From contig NZ_QEHM01000006.1 of assembly GCF_003116585.1 (NCBI RefSeq), positions 62,001 to 126,000 on the forward strand: 64,000 nucleotides of DNA. The letters are read 5' to 3'. A program made the position numbers and the translations under genes. This DNA is from Albibacillus kandeliae (lineage in GTDB: Bacteria; Pseudomonadota; Alphaproteobacteria; Rhodobacterales; Rhodobacteraceae). The notes below the pieces were generated by a model. That model made no database searches, had not been told where the DNA came from, and saw nothing but the letters and a program-made list of their open reading frames with translations. This document shows, one piece after another, positions 9,166-18,337 of the stretch; within the stretch, counting starts at the first letter, position 1, and each line of letters begins with the position of its first letter.

Positions 9166-10236
9166 ATGGCCAAGCTCGACGTAAACCGCATCGACGTGAT
9201 CGCGCCGAACTTCAAGCGGCGGCTCTCGGGGGTGACCTCGACCATCATCCGCCTCGTGCCGATCCAGTCGCGCGAGATCGCCATCGCGGCGACCGGCCCG
9301 GTTCTGCCCGAGGATCTGCCGCAGGTCTCCCTGAGCGCGCTGCTCACCATGTCCCGGCGCGGACCGAGCGGCTGGCGCGTCTGGCACGCGCGGCGCAACG
9401 TCGAGATGCTGGGCGGGCTCGCCCTGCGCCACCTGCTGGGCAAACGGCTGAAGCTGCTGTTCACCTCGGCCTCGCAGCGCGAACATACCGGCTTCACCCG
9501 CTGGCTGATCGCGCGCATGGATGACGTGGTGGCCACTTCTGCCAAGACCGCCGCCTACCTCGAACGCCCCGCGCATGTCGTGCATCACGGCATCAACTGC
9601 GAGACCTTTGCACCCGCCGCCGACAAGACAGCGCTGCGGGCGGAGCTCGGGTTACCGGTCGAGGGGCGGATCGCTGGGTGTTTCGGACGCATCCGCGCGC
9701 AGAAGGGCACCGATGTCTTCGTCGACGCGATGATCACGGCCTGCGGGACCTACCCCGACCTGACCGGCATCGTGATGGGCGGCACGACCGAGGGGCACCG
9801 GGACTTTCTCGCCGGTCTCAAGGCAAAGGTCGCCGAGGCCGGGCTCTCCGAGCGCATCCTCTTCCTGCCCGAAGTGCCGGTCTGGGAGACCCCCCGCTTC
9901 TATCAGGCGCTCGACCTCTACGTCGCGCCCCAGCGCTGGGAGGGGTTTGGCCTGACCCCGCTGGAGGCGATGGCCTGCGGCGTGCCCGTGGTGGCGACCC
10001 GCGTGGGCGCCTTCGAGGAACTGGTCGCCGATGGCGAGACCGGGCGTCTGGTGGAGAAGGACGATATCCCGGCCCTGACCGCCGCGGTGGTCGAGGTGCT
10101 CGGAACGCCCGGGACGCTTGCCGCGATGACGGCGGCGGCACGGCCCCATGTCGAGGCGCATTTCCGCATCGAGACCGAGGCGGCCCGGCTGAACGCGATC
10201 TACCGCGCCCTGCTGGAGAACAAGGCGCCGGCCTGA
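9166..10236 (+). CDS. glycosyltransferase family 4, LPS core mannosyltransferase-like (LpsB/LpcC type)
   Basis: A 356-residue GT-B enzyme. The N-terminus (IDVIAPNFKRRLSGVTSTI) resembles rhizobial LpsB/LpcC, which add mannose to the LPS inner core. The C-terminal donor site has EGFGLTPLEAMACGVPVVAT and the family EX7E glutamates. The ATG at 9166 is preferred to an upstream in-frame ATG at 9052 because the homologous start is here and it avoids overlap with the KDO transferase. Adjacency to waaA supports a core role. The sugar transferred is inferred from relatives, not seen. Its stop codon lies in the loop of a perfect 9-bp hairpin. Confidence 0.85.
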   Translation: MAKLDVNRIDVIAPNFKRRLSGVTSTIIRLVPIQSREIAIAATGPVLPEDLPQVSLSALLTMSRRGPSGWRVWHARRNVEMLGGLALRHLLGKRLKLLFTSASQREHTGFTRWLIARMDDVVATSAKTAAYLERPAHVVHHGINCETFAPAADKTALRAELGLPVEGRIAGCFGRIRAQKGTDVFVDAMITACGTYPDLTGIVMGGTTEGHRDFLAGLKAKVAEAGLSERILFLPEVPVWETPRFYQALDLYVAPQRWEGFGLTPLEAMACGVPVVATRVGAFEELVADGETGRLVEKDDIPALTAAVVEVLGTPGTLAAMTAAARPHVEAHFRIETEAARLNAIYRALLENKAPA

Positions 10237-10247
10237 CACCGGCGCCT
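10223..10247. terminator. hairpin around the lpsB-like stop codon, probable bidirectional terminator
   Basis: AGGCGCCGG-cctgaca-CCGGCGCCT is a perfect 9-bp stem whose 7-nt loop contains the TGA stop of the glycosyltransferase. The convergent amidohydrolase gene ends 7 bp further on, so the hairpin can serve both directions. There is no strong T-tract. Confidence 0.6.
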
Positions 10248-10253
10248 CGATTG

Positions 10254-11417
10254 TCAGGCAGCGGGCATGCGCTGTTCGACGATCTCTGCCCACCACGAAC
10301 AACCGGCCGGGATGGCCTCGTCGTTGAAGTTGTACTCGGGGTGGTGGACCATCGCGGTATCGCCGTTGCCGACGAGGATATAGGCGCCCGGACGCTCTTC
10401 CAGCATGTAGGCGAAATCCTCGCCCCCCATCACCAGCGGCGCCTCGGCGCAGTCGCCCGAAACCTTGCGGGCCACCTCGGCGGCGAACTCGGTCTGTTCC
10501 TCGGTGTTCACCATGACGGGATAGCCCGGCATCCAGTTGACATCGACGGTGCCGCCGAAGGTCGCCGCGATGCCGCTGCAGATCTCCTTGATCCGCTTCT
10601 CGGCCAGCGCGCGCATCTCGGTGCTCATGGTCCGCACGGTGCCGCGCAGCGTGGCGCGCTGCGGGATCACGTTGAACGCCTTCGACGAGGTCTCGAAGGA
10701 GGTGACCGAGACCACCACGCGATCGACCGGGTCGGCATTGCGGCTGGCGATGGTCTGCAGCGCCAGCACGGCCTGCGCGGTCATCACGGTGGTGTCGATG
10801 CCGTCGTGCGGCTTGGCGGCGTGGCCGCCCTTGCCTTCGAAGGTGATCTCGAACTGGTCGGTCGCGGCAAAGAAGGCGCCCGGGCGGATCGCGAAGGCGC
10901 CGACCGGCATGCCCGGCCAGTTGTGCATGCCATAGACTTCCTGGATGCCCCAGCGCGCCATCATGTCGTCGTCGCACATTTCCTTGCCGCCACCGCCGCC
11001 CTCTTCGGCGGGCTGGAAGATCACCACGACAGTACCGTCGAAGTTGCGGGTCTCGCTCAGGTACTTGGCGGCGCCCAGCAGCATCGCGGTATGGCCATCG
11101 TGGCCGCAGGCGTGCATGGCGTTCGGGGTCTTCGAGGCATAGTCGAGGCCCGTCGCCTCGTGGATAGGCAGCGCGTCCATGTCGGCGCGCAGGCCGATGA
11201 CCTTGCCCGAAGTGTCGCTCTTGCCCTTGATCACCGCGACAACGCCGGTGCGGCCGATGCCGGTGACGATCTCGTCACAGCCGAATTCCTTCAGCTTCTC
11301 GGCGACCAGCGCGCTGGTGCGGTGGGTTTCGAAGAGAATCTCGGGGTTCTCGTGGATATCGCGACGCCAGGCGGTGATTTCCCCCTGAAGTTCGGCGAAA
11401 CGGTTCTTCACTGGCAT
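10254..11417 (-). CDS. M20D-family amidohydrolase (hippurate hydrolase/aminoacylase type), paralogue 1 of 4
   Basis: A 387-residue dinuclear metallohydrolase of the HipO/IAA-amino-acid hydrolase group, which cleaves N-acyl amino acids. Metal-binding and catalytic motifs are LRADMDALPI, MHACGHDGHTAM, FQPAEE, YGMHNWPG and GGEDFAYML. The lid domain has GGHAAKPH. The protein begins MPVKNR and ends RMPAA, as do the next two upstream paralogues; the fourth begins MPIKNR. No signal peptide is seen, so it should be cytoplasmic. It is the most promoter-distal gene of the minus-strand arm, 60 bp after paralogue 2. True substrates are unknown; acyl-amino acids or short peptides are the best inference. 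Confidence 0.92.
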   Translation of the reverse strand: MPVKNRFAELQGEITAWRRDIHENPEILFETHRTSALVAEKLKEFGCDEIVTGIGRTGVVAVIKGKSDTSGKVIGLRADMDALPIHEATGLDYASKTPNAMHACGHDGHTAMLLGAAKYLSETRNFDGTVVVIFQPAEEGGGGGKEMCDDDMMARWGIQEVYGMHNWPGMPVGAFAIRPGAFFAATDQFEITFEGKGGHAAKPHDGIDTTVMTAQAVLALQTIASRNADPVDRVVVSVTSFETSSKAFNVIPQRATLRGTVRTMSTEMRALAEKRIKEICSGIAATFGGTVDVNWMPGYPVMVNTEEQTEFAAEVARKVSGDCAEAPLVMGGEDFAYMLEERPGAYILVGNGDTAMVHHPEYNFNDEAIPAGCSWWAEIVEQRMPAA

Positions 11418-11477
11418 TTTTCTGTTCTCCTTCCAGCGTTGTCCGGGTGGCGCGAGGCGCCGTGTCGGGTTGGCGGC

Positions 11478-12641
11478 TCAGGCCGCCGGCATCCGCCGCT
11501 CGATCAGTTCGGCAAAGAAACTGGTGCCGAAGGGGATCGCCGCGTCGTTGAAATCGTACTCCGGGTGGTGCAGACCCGCGCTCGGCCCGTTGCCGATACG
11601 GATCATGGCGCCCGGACGTTCCTCCAGCATGAAGGAGAAGTCCTCGCCGCCCATCACCATCTCGCCCGGCTCGCAGCCGCCCGACACCGCCACCGCGACC
11701 TCGCGGGCGTATTCGGTCGGGGCCTCGGCGTTGATGGTCACCGGAACGCCGTGATCATAGACCACCTCGGCGCGTCCGCCCATCGCCGAGGCGATGTCCC
11801 GCGCGACGGCGGTCAGCCGTTCCTCGATCTGCGCGCGGACCTCGGGCGCGTGGGTGCGCACCGTCCCGCGCAGCTCGACGCTGTCGGGGATCACGTTGAA
11901 GGCCTTGGACGAGGTCTCGACCGAGGTCACCGAGAGCACCGCCTGTTTCACCGGATCCACGTTGCGCGACACGATGGACTGCAACGCAACGATCAGCTGG
12001 CTCGCCATCACCGTCGTGTCGACGGTCTCGTGCGGCTTGGCCGCATGGCCGCCCCGCCCCTGAAGGCGAATGCGGAACTCGTCGGCCGAGGCGAGGATCG
12101 GGCCGGACTTGATCGAGAAGCTGCCGATGGGCAGCCCCGGCGAGTTGTGCATCGCGTAGACCTCCTGGATGTTCCAGCGGTCCATCATGCCGTCGTCGCA
12201 CATGGCCTTGCCCCCGGCCCCGCCCTCTTCGGCGGGCTGGAAGATCATCACGGCGGTGCCGTCGAAGTTGCGCGTCTCGGCCAGGTACTTGGCCGCGCCC
12301 AGCAGCATGGCGGTGTGGCCGTCGTGGCCGCAGGCATGCATGGCGTTCGGCGTTTTCGAGGCATGTGCCAGCCCGGTCTGCTCCTGCATCGGCAGCGCGT
12401 CCATGTCGGCCCGCAAGCCAACCACCCGACCGGCAGAGTCGGACTTGCCCCGGATCACGGCGACCACGCCGCTCCGCCCGATCCCCGTCACCACCTCGTC
12501 GCAGCCGAAGGCTTTCAGCCGTTCGGCCACCAGCGCGCTGGTGCGGGGGATGTCATAAAGGATTTCCGGGTTTTCGTGCAGGTCACGGCGCCACGCGGTG
12601 ATTTCGTCGTGCAGTTCGGCCAGGCGGTTCTTGACGGGCAT
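11478..12641 (-). CDS. M20D-family amidohydrolase, paralogue 2 of 4
   Basis: A 387-residue homologue of its neighbours with all metal ligands kept: ADMDALPM, MHACGHDGHTAM, FQPAEE, MHNSPGLP and GGEDFSFML. The lid has GGHAAKPH. The ATG at 12641 is taken because MPVKNR aligns exactly with the other copies; the reading frame extends further upstream into the preceding gene without homology. Differences from paralogue 1 include MHNSPG for MHNWPG and IPFGTSFFAE for IPAGCSWWAE near the end, both close to the active cleft, which suggests altered acyl or side-chain preference. Only 13 bp separates it from paralogue 3. Confidence 0.92.
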   Translation of the reverse strand: MPVKNRLAELHDEITAWRRDLHENPEILYDIPRTSALVAERLKAFGCDEVVTGIGRSGVVAVIRGKSDSAGRVVGLRADMDALPMQEQTGLAHASKTPNAMHACGHDGHTAMLLGAAKYLAETRNFDGTAVMIFQPAEEGGAGGKAMCDDGMMDRWNIQEVYAMHNSPGLPIGSFSIKSGPILASADEFRIRLQGRGGHAAKPHETVDTTVMASQLIVALQSIVSRNVDPVKQAVLSVTSVETSSKAFNVIPDSVELRGTVRTHAPEVRAQIEERLTAVARDIASAMGGRAEVVYDHGVPVTINAEAPTEYAREVAVAVSGGCEPGEMVMGGEDFSFMLEERPGAMIRIGNGPSAGLHHPEYDFNDAAIPFGTSFFAELIERRMPAA

Positions 12642-12654
12642 CGGCTCTGTCTCC

Positions 12655-13818
12655 TTACGCCGCCGGCATCCGGCGCTCGACCAGTTCGGCAAACCACGAG
12701 CAACCCGCCGGAATCGCCTCGTCGTTGAAGTTGTAGGCCGGGTGGTGCACGCCGGCGGTGTCGCCGTTGCCAAGGAAGATGAAGGCGCCGGGGCGCTCCA
12801 TCAGCATGTAGGAGAAATCCTCGCCCCCCATGACCAGCGGCGCCTCGTGGCAGGCACCCGAGACCGAGCGGGCGATCTCGGCGGCGAATTCCGCCGGTTC
12901 GTCCGAGTTGATGGTGATCGGCACGTGGCGCAGGTAGCGCACCTCGGCGGTGGCACCGAAGGCGGCGGCGGTATTGGTCGCCACTTCGCTGATGCGCCGC
13001 TCGATCATGTCCTGCGTCTCGAGGCTGTGGGTCCGCACGGTGCCGCGCATCGCGACGCTCTGCGGGATCACGTTGAAGGCGGTGCTGGAGGTGGTGAAGG
13101 CCGTGACCGAGAGCACGCCCTGCAGCACCGGGTCCATGTTGCGCGAGATGATGGTCTGCAACGCCATCACGATCTGCGAGGCGACCACCGTGGGGTCCAC
13201 CCCGGCGTTCGGCTCGGCCGCATGGCAGCCCTTGCCGGTCACGTCGATGAAGAATTCGTCGGTGGCGGCCATCATCGCGCCCGGTCGGATGGCGAATTCG
13301 CCCACCGGCATCCCGGGCCAGTTATGCAGGCCATAGACCTCCTGCACGCCGAAACAGTCCATCATGCCATCGTCGCACATGGCCTTGGCGCCCGACCCCA
13401 GCTCCTCGGCAGGCTGGAAGATCACCACCACGGTGCCGTCGAAGTTGCGCGTTTCGGCAAGGTACTTGGCCGCGCCCAGCACCATCGCCGTGTGGCCGTC
13501 ATGGCCGCAGGCATGCATGGCGCCGTCGGTCTCCGACTTGTAGGGCACGTCGGTCGCTTCGAGGATCGGCAACGCATCCATGTCGGCGCGCAGGCCGATC
13601 ACCTTGCCCTTGCTGTCGCTCTTGCCCTTGATCACGCCGACGACGCCGACCTGGCCGATGCCTGTCACCACCTCGTCGCAGCCGAATTCCCTGAGCTTCT
13701 CGGCCACCAGAGCCGCCGTGCGCACCGTGCCGAAGCCGATCTCGGGATGGGCGTGGATATCCTGTCTCCAGGCGGCGATTTCGGGTTGCAGGTCGGCGAG
13801 GCGATTCTTCACGGGCAT
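12655..13818 (-). CDS. M20D-family amidohydrolase, paralogue 3 of 4, altered lid motif
   Basis: A 387-residue copy with intact catalytic motifs (ADMDALPI, MHACGHDGHTAM, FQPAEE, MHNWPGMP, GGEDFSYML). Its lid-domain motif reads GCHAAEPN where the other three copies have GGHAAxPH, so the second histidine is replaced by asparagine and a glycine by cysteine. In related M20 enzymes this loop contacts substrate from the dimerisation domain, so the copy may have a changed specificity; that is inference. The C-terminus ends RMPAA. An 87-bp spacer with a hairpin separates it from paralogue 4. Confidence 0.92.
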   Translation of the reverse strand: MPVKNRLADLQPEIAAWRQDIHAHPEIGFGTVRTAALVAEKLREFGCDEVVTGIGQVGVVGVIKGKSDSKGKVIGLRADMDALPILEATDVPYKSETDGAMHACGHDGHTAMVLGAAKYLAETRNFDGTVVVIFQPAEELGSGAKAMCDDGMMDCFGVQEVYGLHNWPGMPVGEFAIRPGAMMAATDEFFIDVTGKGCHAAEPNAGVDPTVVASQIVMALQTIISRNMDPVLQGVLSVTAFTTSSTAFNVIPQSVAMRGTVRTHSLETQDMIERRISEVATNTAAAFGATAEVRYLRHVPITINSDEPAEFAAEIARSVSGACHEAPLVMGGEDFSYMLMERPGAFIFLGNGDTAGVHHPAYNFNDEAIPAGCSWFAELVERRMPAA

Positions 13819-13853
13819 TGCAGGCGCTCTCTTGGGCTGTTCATGAAACGGGT

Positions 13854-13881
13854 CACCGGGACCTTGGACAAGACCCCGGTG
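13854..13881. other. intercistronic hairpin between amidohydrolase paralogues 3 and 4
   Basis: CACCGGGACCTTG and CAAGACCCCGGTG pair over 13 positions with two mismatches around a 2-nt loop. There is no T-tract. It may modulate read-through or protect the mRNA segment, since the operon otherwise has short spacers. Confidence 0.4.
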
Positions 13882-13905
13882 AAAGACGAGTGGTGACGCG
13901 GCGGA

Positions 13906-15072
13906 TCAGGCTGCGGGCATGCGCCTCTCGATCACTTCGGCGAACCAGGAACATCCTACCGGGATGATCTCGTCGTTGAAGTTGTAGGCCGGGTGGTGCA
14001 CGTGCGCGCCTTCACCGTTGCCGAGGAACATATAGGCTCCGGGGCGTTCTTCCAGCATGAAAGAGAAATCCTCGCCCGCCATCACCGGCACGGTGTTGCG
14101 CTCCACCGATCCGGCGACGATCTCGGCCACGTCGGCGGCAAAGTCGGTGTTCTCCGGCGTGTTCATGGTCACCGGGTAGTTGCGCTGGTAGTCGACCGCG
14201 GCGGTGGCGCCATAGGCTTCCGCCGTGCTCTGCACGATCTTGGTCAGGCGCGCCTCGGCCAGGTCACGCACGCCGGGGTCCAGCGTCCGCACGGTACCGC
14301 GCAGCAGCACGGTATGGGGAATCACGTTGTGGGATTCGTTGTCGCTGCGCAGGGTGCAGACCGAGACGACGACCTGCTTCAGAGGATCGACATTGCGCGA
14401 GGCGATGGATTGCAGCGCCACGATGCAGTGCGCCGCCGCGAGGTTGGTGTCGATGGCCTCGTGCGGGGCAGCGGCATGGCCGCCCTTGCCGGTGATCACC
14501 ACGTCGAAGAAATCGGCCGAGGCCAGCAGCGCGCCCTCGCGGATGTGGAATGTGCCGACCGGATTGTTCGGCATGTTGTGCATCCCGTAGACCTCCTGGA
14601 TGCCCCAGCGGTCCATCATGCCTTCCTTGCACATCTCGCGGCCACCGCCGCCCCCCTCTTCGGCAGGCTGGAAGATCAGCACGACCTTGCCGTCGAAGTT
14701 GCGGGTCTCGCTCAGGTACTTGGCCGCGCCCAGCAGCATGGCGGTATGCCCGTCATGGCCGCAGGCGTGCATCTTGCCCGGATGGGTCGAGGCATAGTCG
14801 AGCCCGGTCTGTTCCTCGATGGGCAGCGCGTCCATGTCGGCGCGCAGCCCGATGACACGGCCCGAGGTGTTCGTCTTGCCCTCGATCACGGCGACGATGC
14901 CGGTCTGGGCGATGCCGGTGGTGATGTCTTCGATCCCCATTTCGCGCAGCTTTTCCTCGACGAAGGCCGAGGTCTTGTGCAGGTCGAATTGCAGTTCGGG
15001 GATGGTGTGCAGATGCCTGCGCCAGCCGGTGATCTCGTCGTGCATCTCGGCGAGGCGGTTCTTGATGGGCAT
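13906..15072 (-). CDS. M20D-family amidohydrolase, paralogue 4 of 4
   Basis: A 388-residue copy starting MPIKNRLAEMHDEITGW and ending ERRMPAA. Motifs ADMDALPI, MHACGHDGHTAM, FQPAEE and MHNMPNNP are present, and AGEDFSFML replaces the usual GGEDF. The lid is GGHAAAPH. The ATG at 15072 aligns with the sister copies; the longer in-frame reading only overlaps the preceding gene. It follows the ArgE-like gene by 5 bp, so the two are likely co-translated from one mRNA. As with its sisters, cytoplasmic deacylation of imported N-acyl amino acids or peptides is the family-based prediction. Confidence 0.92.
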   Translation of the reverse strand: MPIKNRLAEMHDEITGWRRHLHTIPELQFDLHKTSAFVEEKLREMGIEDITTGIAQTGIVAVIEGKTNTSGRVIGLRADMDALPIEEQTGLDYASTHPGKMHACGHDGHTAMLLGAAKYLSETRNFDGKVVLIFQPAEEGGGGGREMCKEGMMDRWGIQEVYGMHNMPNNPVGTFHIREGALLASADFFDVVITGKGGHAAAPHEAIDTNLAAAHCIVALQSIASRNVDPLKQVVVSVCTLRSDNESHNVIPHTVLLRGTVRTLDPGVRDLAEARLTKIVQSTAEAYGATAAVDYQRNYPVTMNTPENTDFAADVAEIVAGSVERNTVPVMAGEDFSFMLEERPGAYMFLGNGEGAHVHHPAYNFNDEIIPVGCSWFAEVIERRMPAA

Positions 15073-15077
15073 TGGAC

Positions 15078-16244
15078 TTATCCTTCCTGTAGTCGGCTCA
15101 CCAGTCGCTCCATGAAGGCATGGCCCGCGTTGAACTGGGCAACGGTGATGAATTCGTTGGGCTGGTGTGCCTGGGCGATATCGCCGGGGCCGCAGACCAC
15201 GGCGGAGTAACCCGCCGCCTGGAACTGGCCGGCCTCGGTGCCATAGCTTACCACATGCGTGCCGTTGTCGCCCGTGATGGATCGCGCGATTTCCTCGGCC
15301 AGCCCGTTTTCCTCGGGCCTGAGCCCCGGCACGGCGAACCGAGCCTCGACGTCGATCCGCGCCTCGGGATGAACCGCCTTCATGCCGGTCTCGACCTCGG
15401 CGATCTTCGTCCTGACCTTGTCGCCCCATTCGCCGATGTCAGCATCCGGCGTCGCGCGGAACCCGATATCGAAGCGGCAGTGCTTGGCGGTGATGTTGGA
15501 GGCCGTGCCGCCCTCGATCAGGCCGACGTGCAGGTTGGTCCACGGCGGATCGAAGGCGGCGGCGACCACCGAGGGGGTCTTCTCCGCCTCTTCCGCGTTC
15601 ACCTGGTTGGCCCAGTCGACGATCTTGGCGGCTTCCATGATGGCGCTGACGCCGGTGTGCATGATCGAGCTGTGGACCTCGAAGCCCCAGACATCGACCC
15701 AGAACCCCTGCCCGCCCTTGTGGCCGGTCACCGCCTGCATCATCGAGGGTTCGCCGACGATCACCGCCGCGCCCTTGGGCAGAACCGGCTGCATCGCCTC
15801 GATCATCGGGGGCGCGCCGGTGCAGCCCAGTTCCTCGTCGAAACTCAGCGCCAGCTGCATGGGCGTCCTGACGCCCCGCCGCTTGGCCTCGACCAGCGCC
15901 CAGATCGCCAGCGCGTCAAAGCCCTTCATGTCGGCGCAGCCGCGCCCGAAGTACTTGCCGTCGCGTTCGGTCACCGTGAACGGGTCGCTCTCCCAGGGCT
16001 GCCCGTCCACCGGAACGACGTCGGTATGCCCCGACAGCACCACCGCCCCGTCTTCCCAGGGGCCGACGTGGGCGAACAGCGCCGCCTTGGGCTGCTCGGG
16101 GTCGTAGTATCGGTGGCACTCGATGCCATGCCCGTTCAGGTAGTCTTCGACCCAGTCGACCAGCGGCAGATTGGTATCCCGGCTGACGGTCGGGAACGAC
16201 ACCAGCTTGTCCATAAGGACCTTCGGCGACAGGACTTCGGGCAT
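15078..16244 (-). CDS. ArgE/DapE-type M20A deacetylase (acetylornithine deacetylase-like)
   Basis: A 388-residue protein of a different M20 branch from the four downstream copies. Motifs: VLSGHTDVVPVDG (first metal ligand and acid), GRGCADMKGFDA, SFDEELGCTGAPP with the general-base glutamate, and a lid segment FEVHSSIMHTGVSA. It resembles acetylornithine deacetylase, but its place between a peptide-type ABC ATPase (2 bp upstream) and four aminoacylase-like genes argues for a catabolic role on imported N-acyl amino acids rather than arginine synthesis. Start ATG at 16244. Confidence 0.88.
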   Translation of the reverse strand: MPEVLSPKVLMDKLVSFPTVSRDTNLPLVDWVEDYLNGHGIECHRYYDPEQPKAALFAHVGPWEDGAVVLSGHTDVVPVDGQPWESDPFTVTERDGKYFGRGCADMKGFDALAIWALVEAKRRGVRTPMQLALSFDEELGCTGAPPMIEAMQPVLPKGAAVIVGEPSMMQAVTGHKGGQGFWVDVWGFEVHSSIMHTGVSAIMEAAKIVDWANQVNAEEAEKTPSVVAAAFDPPWTNLHVGLIEGGTASNITAKHCRFDIGFRATPDADIGEWGDKVRTKIAEVETGMKAVHPEARIDVEARFAVPGLRPEENGLAEEIARSITGDNGTHVVSYGTEAGQFQAAGYSAVVCGPGDIAQAHQPNEFITVAQFNAGHAFMERLVSRLQEG

Positions 16245-16246
16245 GA

Positions 16247-18067
16247 TCAGTAGCCGCTGTCCGTGGTCAGGATGAAATGCCCGGGTTCGACTTCCTGATA
16301 AACCGACGGCTCGGGCTTGTAGTCCAGCCCGTGAATCGGCGAGGGGATCGGCTTGAAGTTCAGATCCTTCTCGGACTTGCGCAGGCGCGGGTCGGCGATC
16401 GGAACCGCCTTCATCAGCGCCTTGGTATAGGGGTGCTGCGGGTTCTCGAAGACCGCCGTACGCGAGCCCATCTCGACGATGCGGCCAAGGTACATCACCC
16501 CGACCGAATGGCTGACACGCTCGACCACCGCCATGTCGTGGCTGATGAAGAGGTAGGACAGCCCCAGTTCGGCCTGCAGTTCCATCATCAGGTTCAGCAC
16601 CTGCGCCTGCACCGACACGTCCAGCGCCGAGACCGCTTCGTCGGCGATGATCAGCTTGGGGTTCAGGGCGAGCGCGCGGGCAATCGCGATCCGCTGGCGC
16701 TGGCCGCCCGACATCTCGTGCGGGTACCGGCGCATGAAGCTGCGCGGCAGGTGGACCCGGTCGAACAGGCTCGCCACCCGGTCGTTGATCTCGGACCCGC
16801 TGGCGATGTTGAAGTTCCGCATCGGCTCGGCCACCTGGTCGATCAGCTGCATCTGCGGGTTCAGCGAGGCAAAGGGGTCCTGAAAGATCATCTGCATGTC
16901 GAGCCGCGCGCGCCGCAGTTTCTGCGGGTTCAGGCTCATGATGTCGACGCCGTCGAGGTTGACCTCGCCCGCCATCGGCTCGACCAGACGCAGGACCGAG
17001 CGACCGGCGGTCGATTTGCCGCAGCCGGATTCGCCGACGAGGCTCATCGTCTGACCCTTGTTCAGGGTGAAGGAGACGTCTTCGACCGCGTGAACGTTGG
17101 CAACTGTGCGGCGCAGGAAGCCGCCCTTGACCGCGAAACGGGTGGTCAGGTTCTTGACCGACAGCAGGGTCTTCTCGGTGCCTAGAATCGGCGCGATCTT
17201 CTGACCTTCGACACCCAGCAGCTTCATCGGCTCGGGCGCCGACTTGCCGCGCATCTCGCCCAGTTTCGGCACCGCCGCCAGCAGCGCCTTGGTGTAGTCA
17301 TGCTGGGGATTCTCGAAGATTTCCTCGACTGTCCCCTCCTCGACCTTGTTGCCGCGGAACATGACGACGACGCGGTCGGCCATCTGCGCCACCACCGCCA
17401 TGTCGTGGGTGATGAACATCACCGCCGTGCCGGTCTCGCGCTTGAGCCGGTCCATCAGCGCCAGAATCTCGGCCTGAATGGTCACGTCGAGCGCGGTGGT
17501 CGGCTCGTCCGCGATCAGCAGGCGCGGGCGGCAGGCCATCGCCATGGCGATCACCACCCGCTGGCGCATCCCGCCGGACAGTTCGTGCGGGTATTGCTTC
17601 AGCCGCCGCTCCGGTTCGGGGATGCGAACCTCGCGCAGCAGTTCCAGCGCGCGCTTTTCCGCCGCCGACCGGCTCATGCCACGGTGCACCCGCAGCCCCT
17701 CGGTCAGCTGACGCCCGACGGTGAACACCGGATTCAGCGCCGTCATCGGCTCCTGGAAGATCATCCCGATCTCGTTGCCGCGGATATCCTGCATGACATC
17801 CTGGCCGGCCTTGGCGAGGTCGAGCTCGCCTCCGTCCTTGCGATCAAAAATTAGGCGGCCGCCCGCGATGGAGCCTCCGCCGAACTCGACCAGCCGCATA
17901 AGTGACAGTGAGGACACCGATTTTCCGGAGCCCGATTCGCCAACGATGCAAACGGTTTCCCCGGGTTGCACCGAAAAACTAACGTTTTCGACGCCGACAA
18001 CCGGACCGTCCTTGGTCTGAAATTCTACGCGCAGTTCTTCGATCCGGGCGATCGGATGATCCAGCAT
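16247..18067 (-). CDS. fused dipeptide/oligopeptide ABC transporter ATP-binding protein (DppD-DppF type)
   Basis: A 606-residue protein with two complete nucleotide-binding domains: Walker A GESGSGKS (about residues 43-50) and GESGCGKS, signatures LSGGMRQR and MSGGQRQR, and the C-terminal oligopeptide/dipeptide extension after each. The ATG at 18067 is chosen over a GTG at 18118, because the likely -35/-10 elements overlap the GTG. It should energise the two permeases encoded on the opposite strand at 20.2-22.1 kb. It leads the minus-strand arm that continues with five M20 hydrolases, tying import to deacylation. Confidence 0.92.
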   Translation of the reverse strand: MLDHPIARIEELRVEFQTKDGPVVGVENVSFSVQPGETVCIVGESGSGKSVSSLSLMRLVEFGGGSIAGGRLIFDRKDGGELDLAKAGQDVMQDIRGNEIGMIFQEPMTALNPVFTVGRQLTEGLRVHRGMSRSAAEKRALELLREVRIPEPERRLKQYPHELSGGMRQRVVIAMAMACRPRLLIADEPTTALDVTIQAEILALMDRLKRETGTAVMFITHDMAVVAQMADRVVVMFRGNKVEEGTVEEIFENPQHDYTKALLAAVPKLGEMRGKSAPEPMKLLGVEGQKIAPILGTEKTLLSVKNLTTRFAVKGGFLRRTVANVHAVEDVSFTLNKGQTMSLVGESGCGKSTAGRSVLRLVEPMAGEVNLDGVDIMSLNPQKLRRARLDMQMIFQDPFASLNPQMQLIDQVAEPMRNFNIASGSEINDRVASLFDRVHLPRSFMRRYPHEMSGGQRQRIAIARALALNPKLIIADEAVSALDVSVQAQVLNLMMELQAELGLSYLFISHDMAVVERVSHSVGVMYLGRIVEMGSRTAVFENPQHPYTKALMKAVPIADPRLRKSEKDLNFKPIPSPIHGLDYKPEPSVYQEVEPGHFILTTDSGY

Positions 18068-18337
18068 TTGGGGGCCTCGTGCAGTTTCACTGGAAAACGC
18101 TAAGGCGGGCTGTCCCACGCTGTCAAACCCGAAAGAGTTTTCGCTAAGGCAAGGCTTGCAATTTTTTCAAACTCTGTTTCGATAGACTTGTATCCGTGGA
18201 AAGAATGTCACCAGACACGCCACACGAGGGGAGTTTTAGCGTTACTTTACAGTAACTTGCCCAATGGCGAGCTTGCTGGCGTCTTTCGTATAAAGCGGAG
18301 CAACCGAGGCACGCGAGTGTCCAACATGGAGTGGAAT
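18068..18337. promoter_or_regulatory. divergent promoter region of the transporter/amidohydrolase divergon
   Basis: A 270-bp spacer, AT-richer than its surroundings. On the minus strand a consensus TTGACA (plus 18121-18126) is followed 17 bp later by TTAGCG (plus 18098-18103), about 30 bp before the ATPase start. On the plus strand TTGCAA (18156-18161) and TCGATA (18179-18184) are 17 bp apart and could serve the binding-protein gene, leaving a leader of roughly 150 nt. No regulator gene is adjacent. Confidence 0.5.

Noticed and set aside
9678-12728. 1016-codon open frame on the plus strand
   Set aside because: It runs across the lpsB-like gene and antisense to two M20 hydrolases; composition is that of a GC-rich shadow frame.
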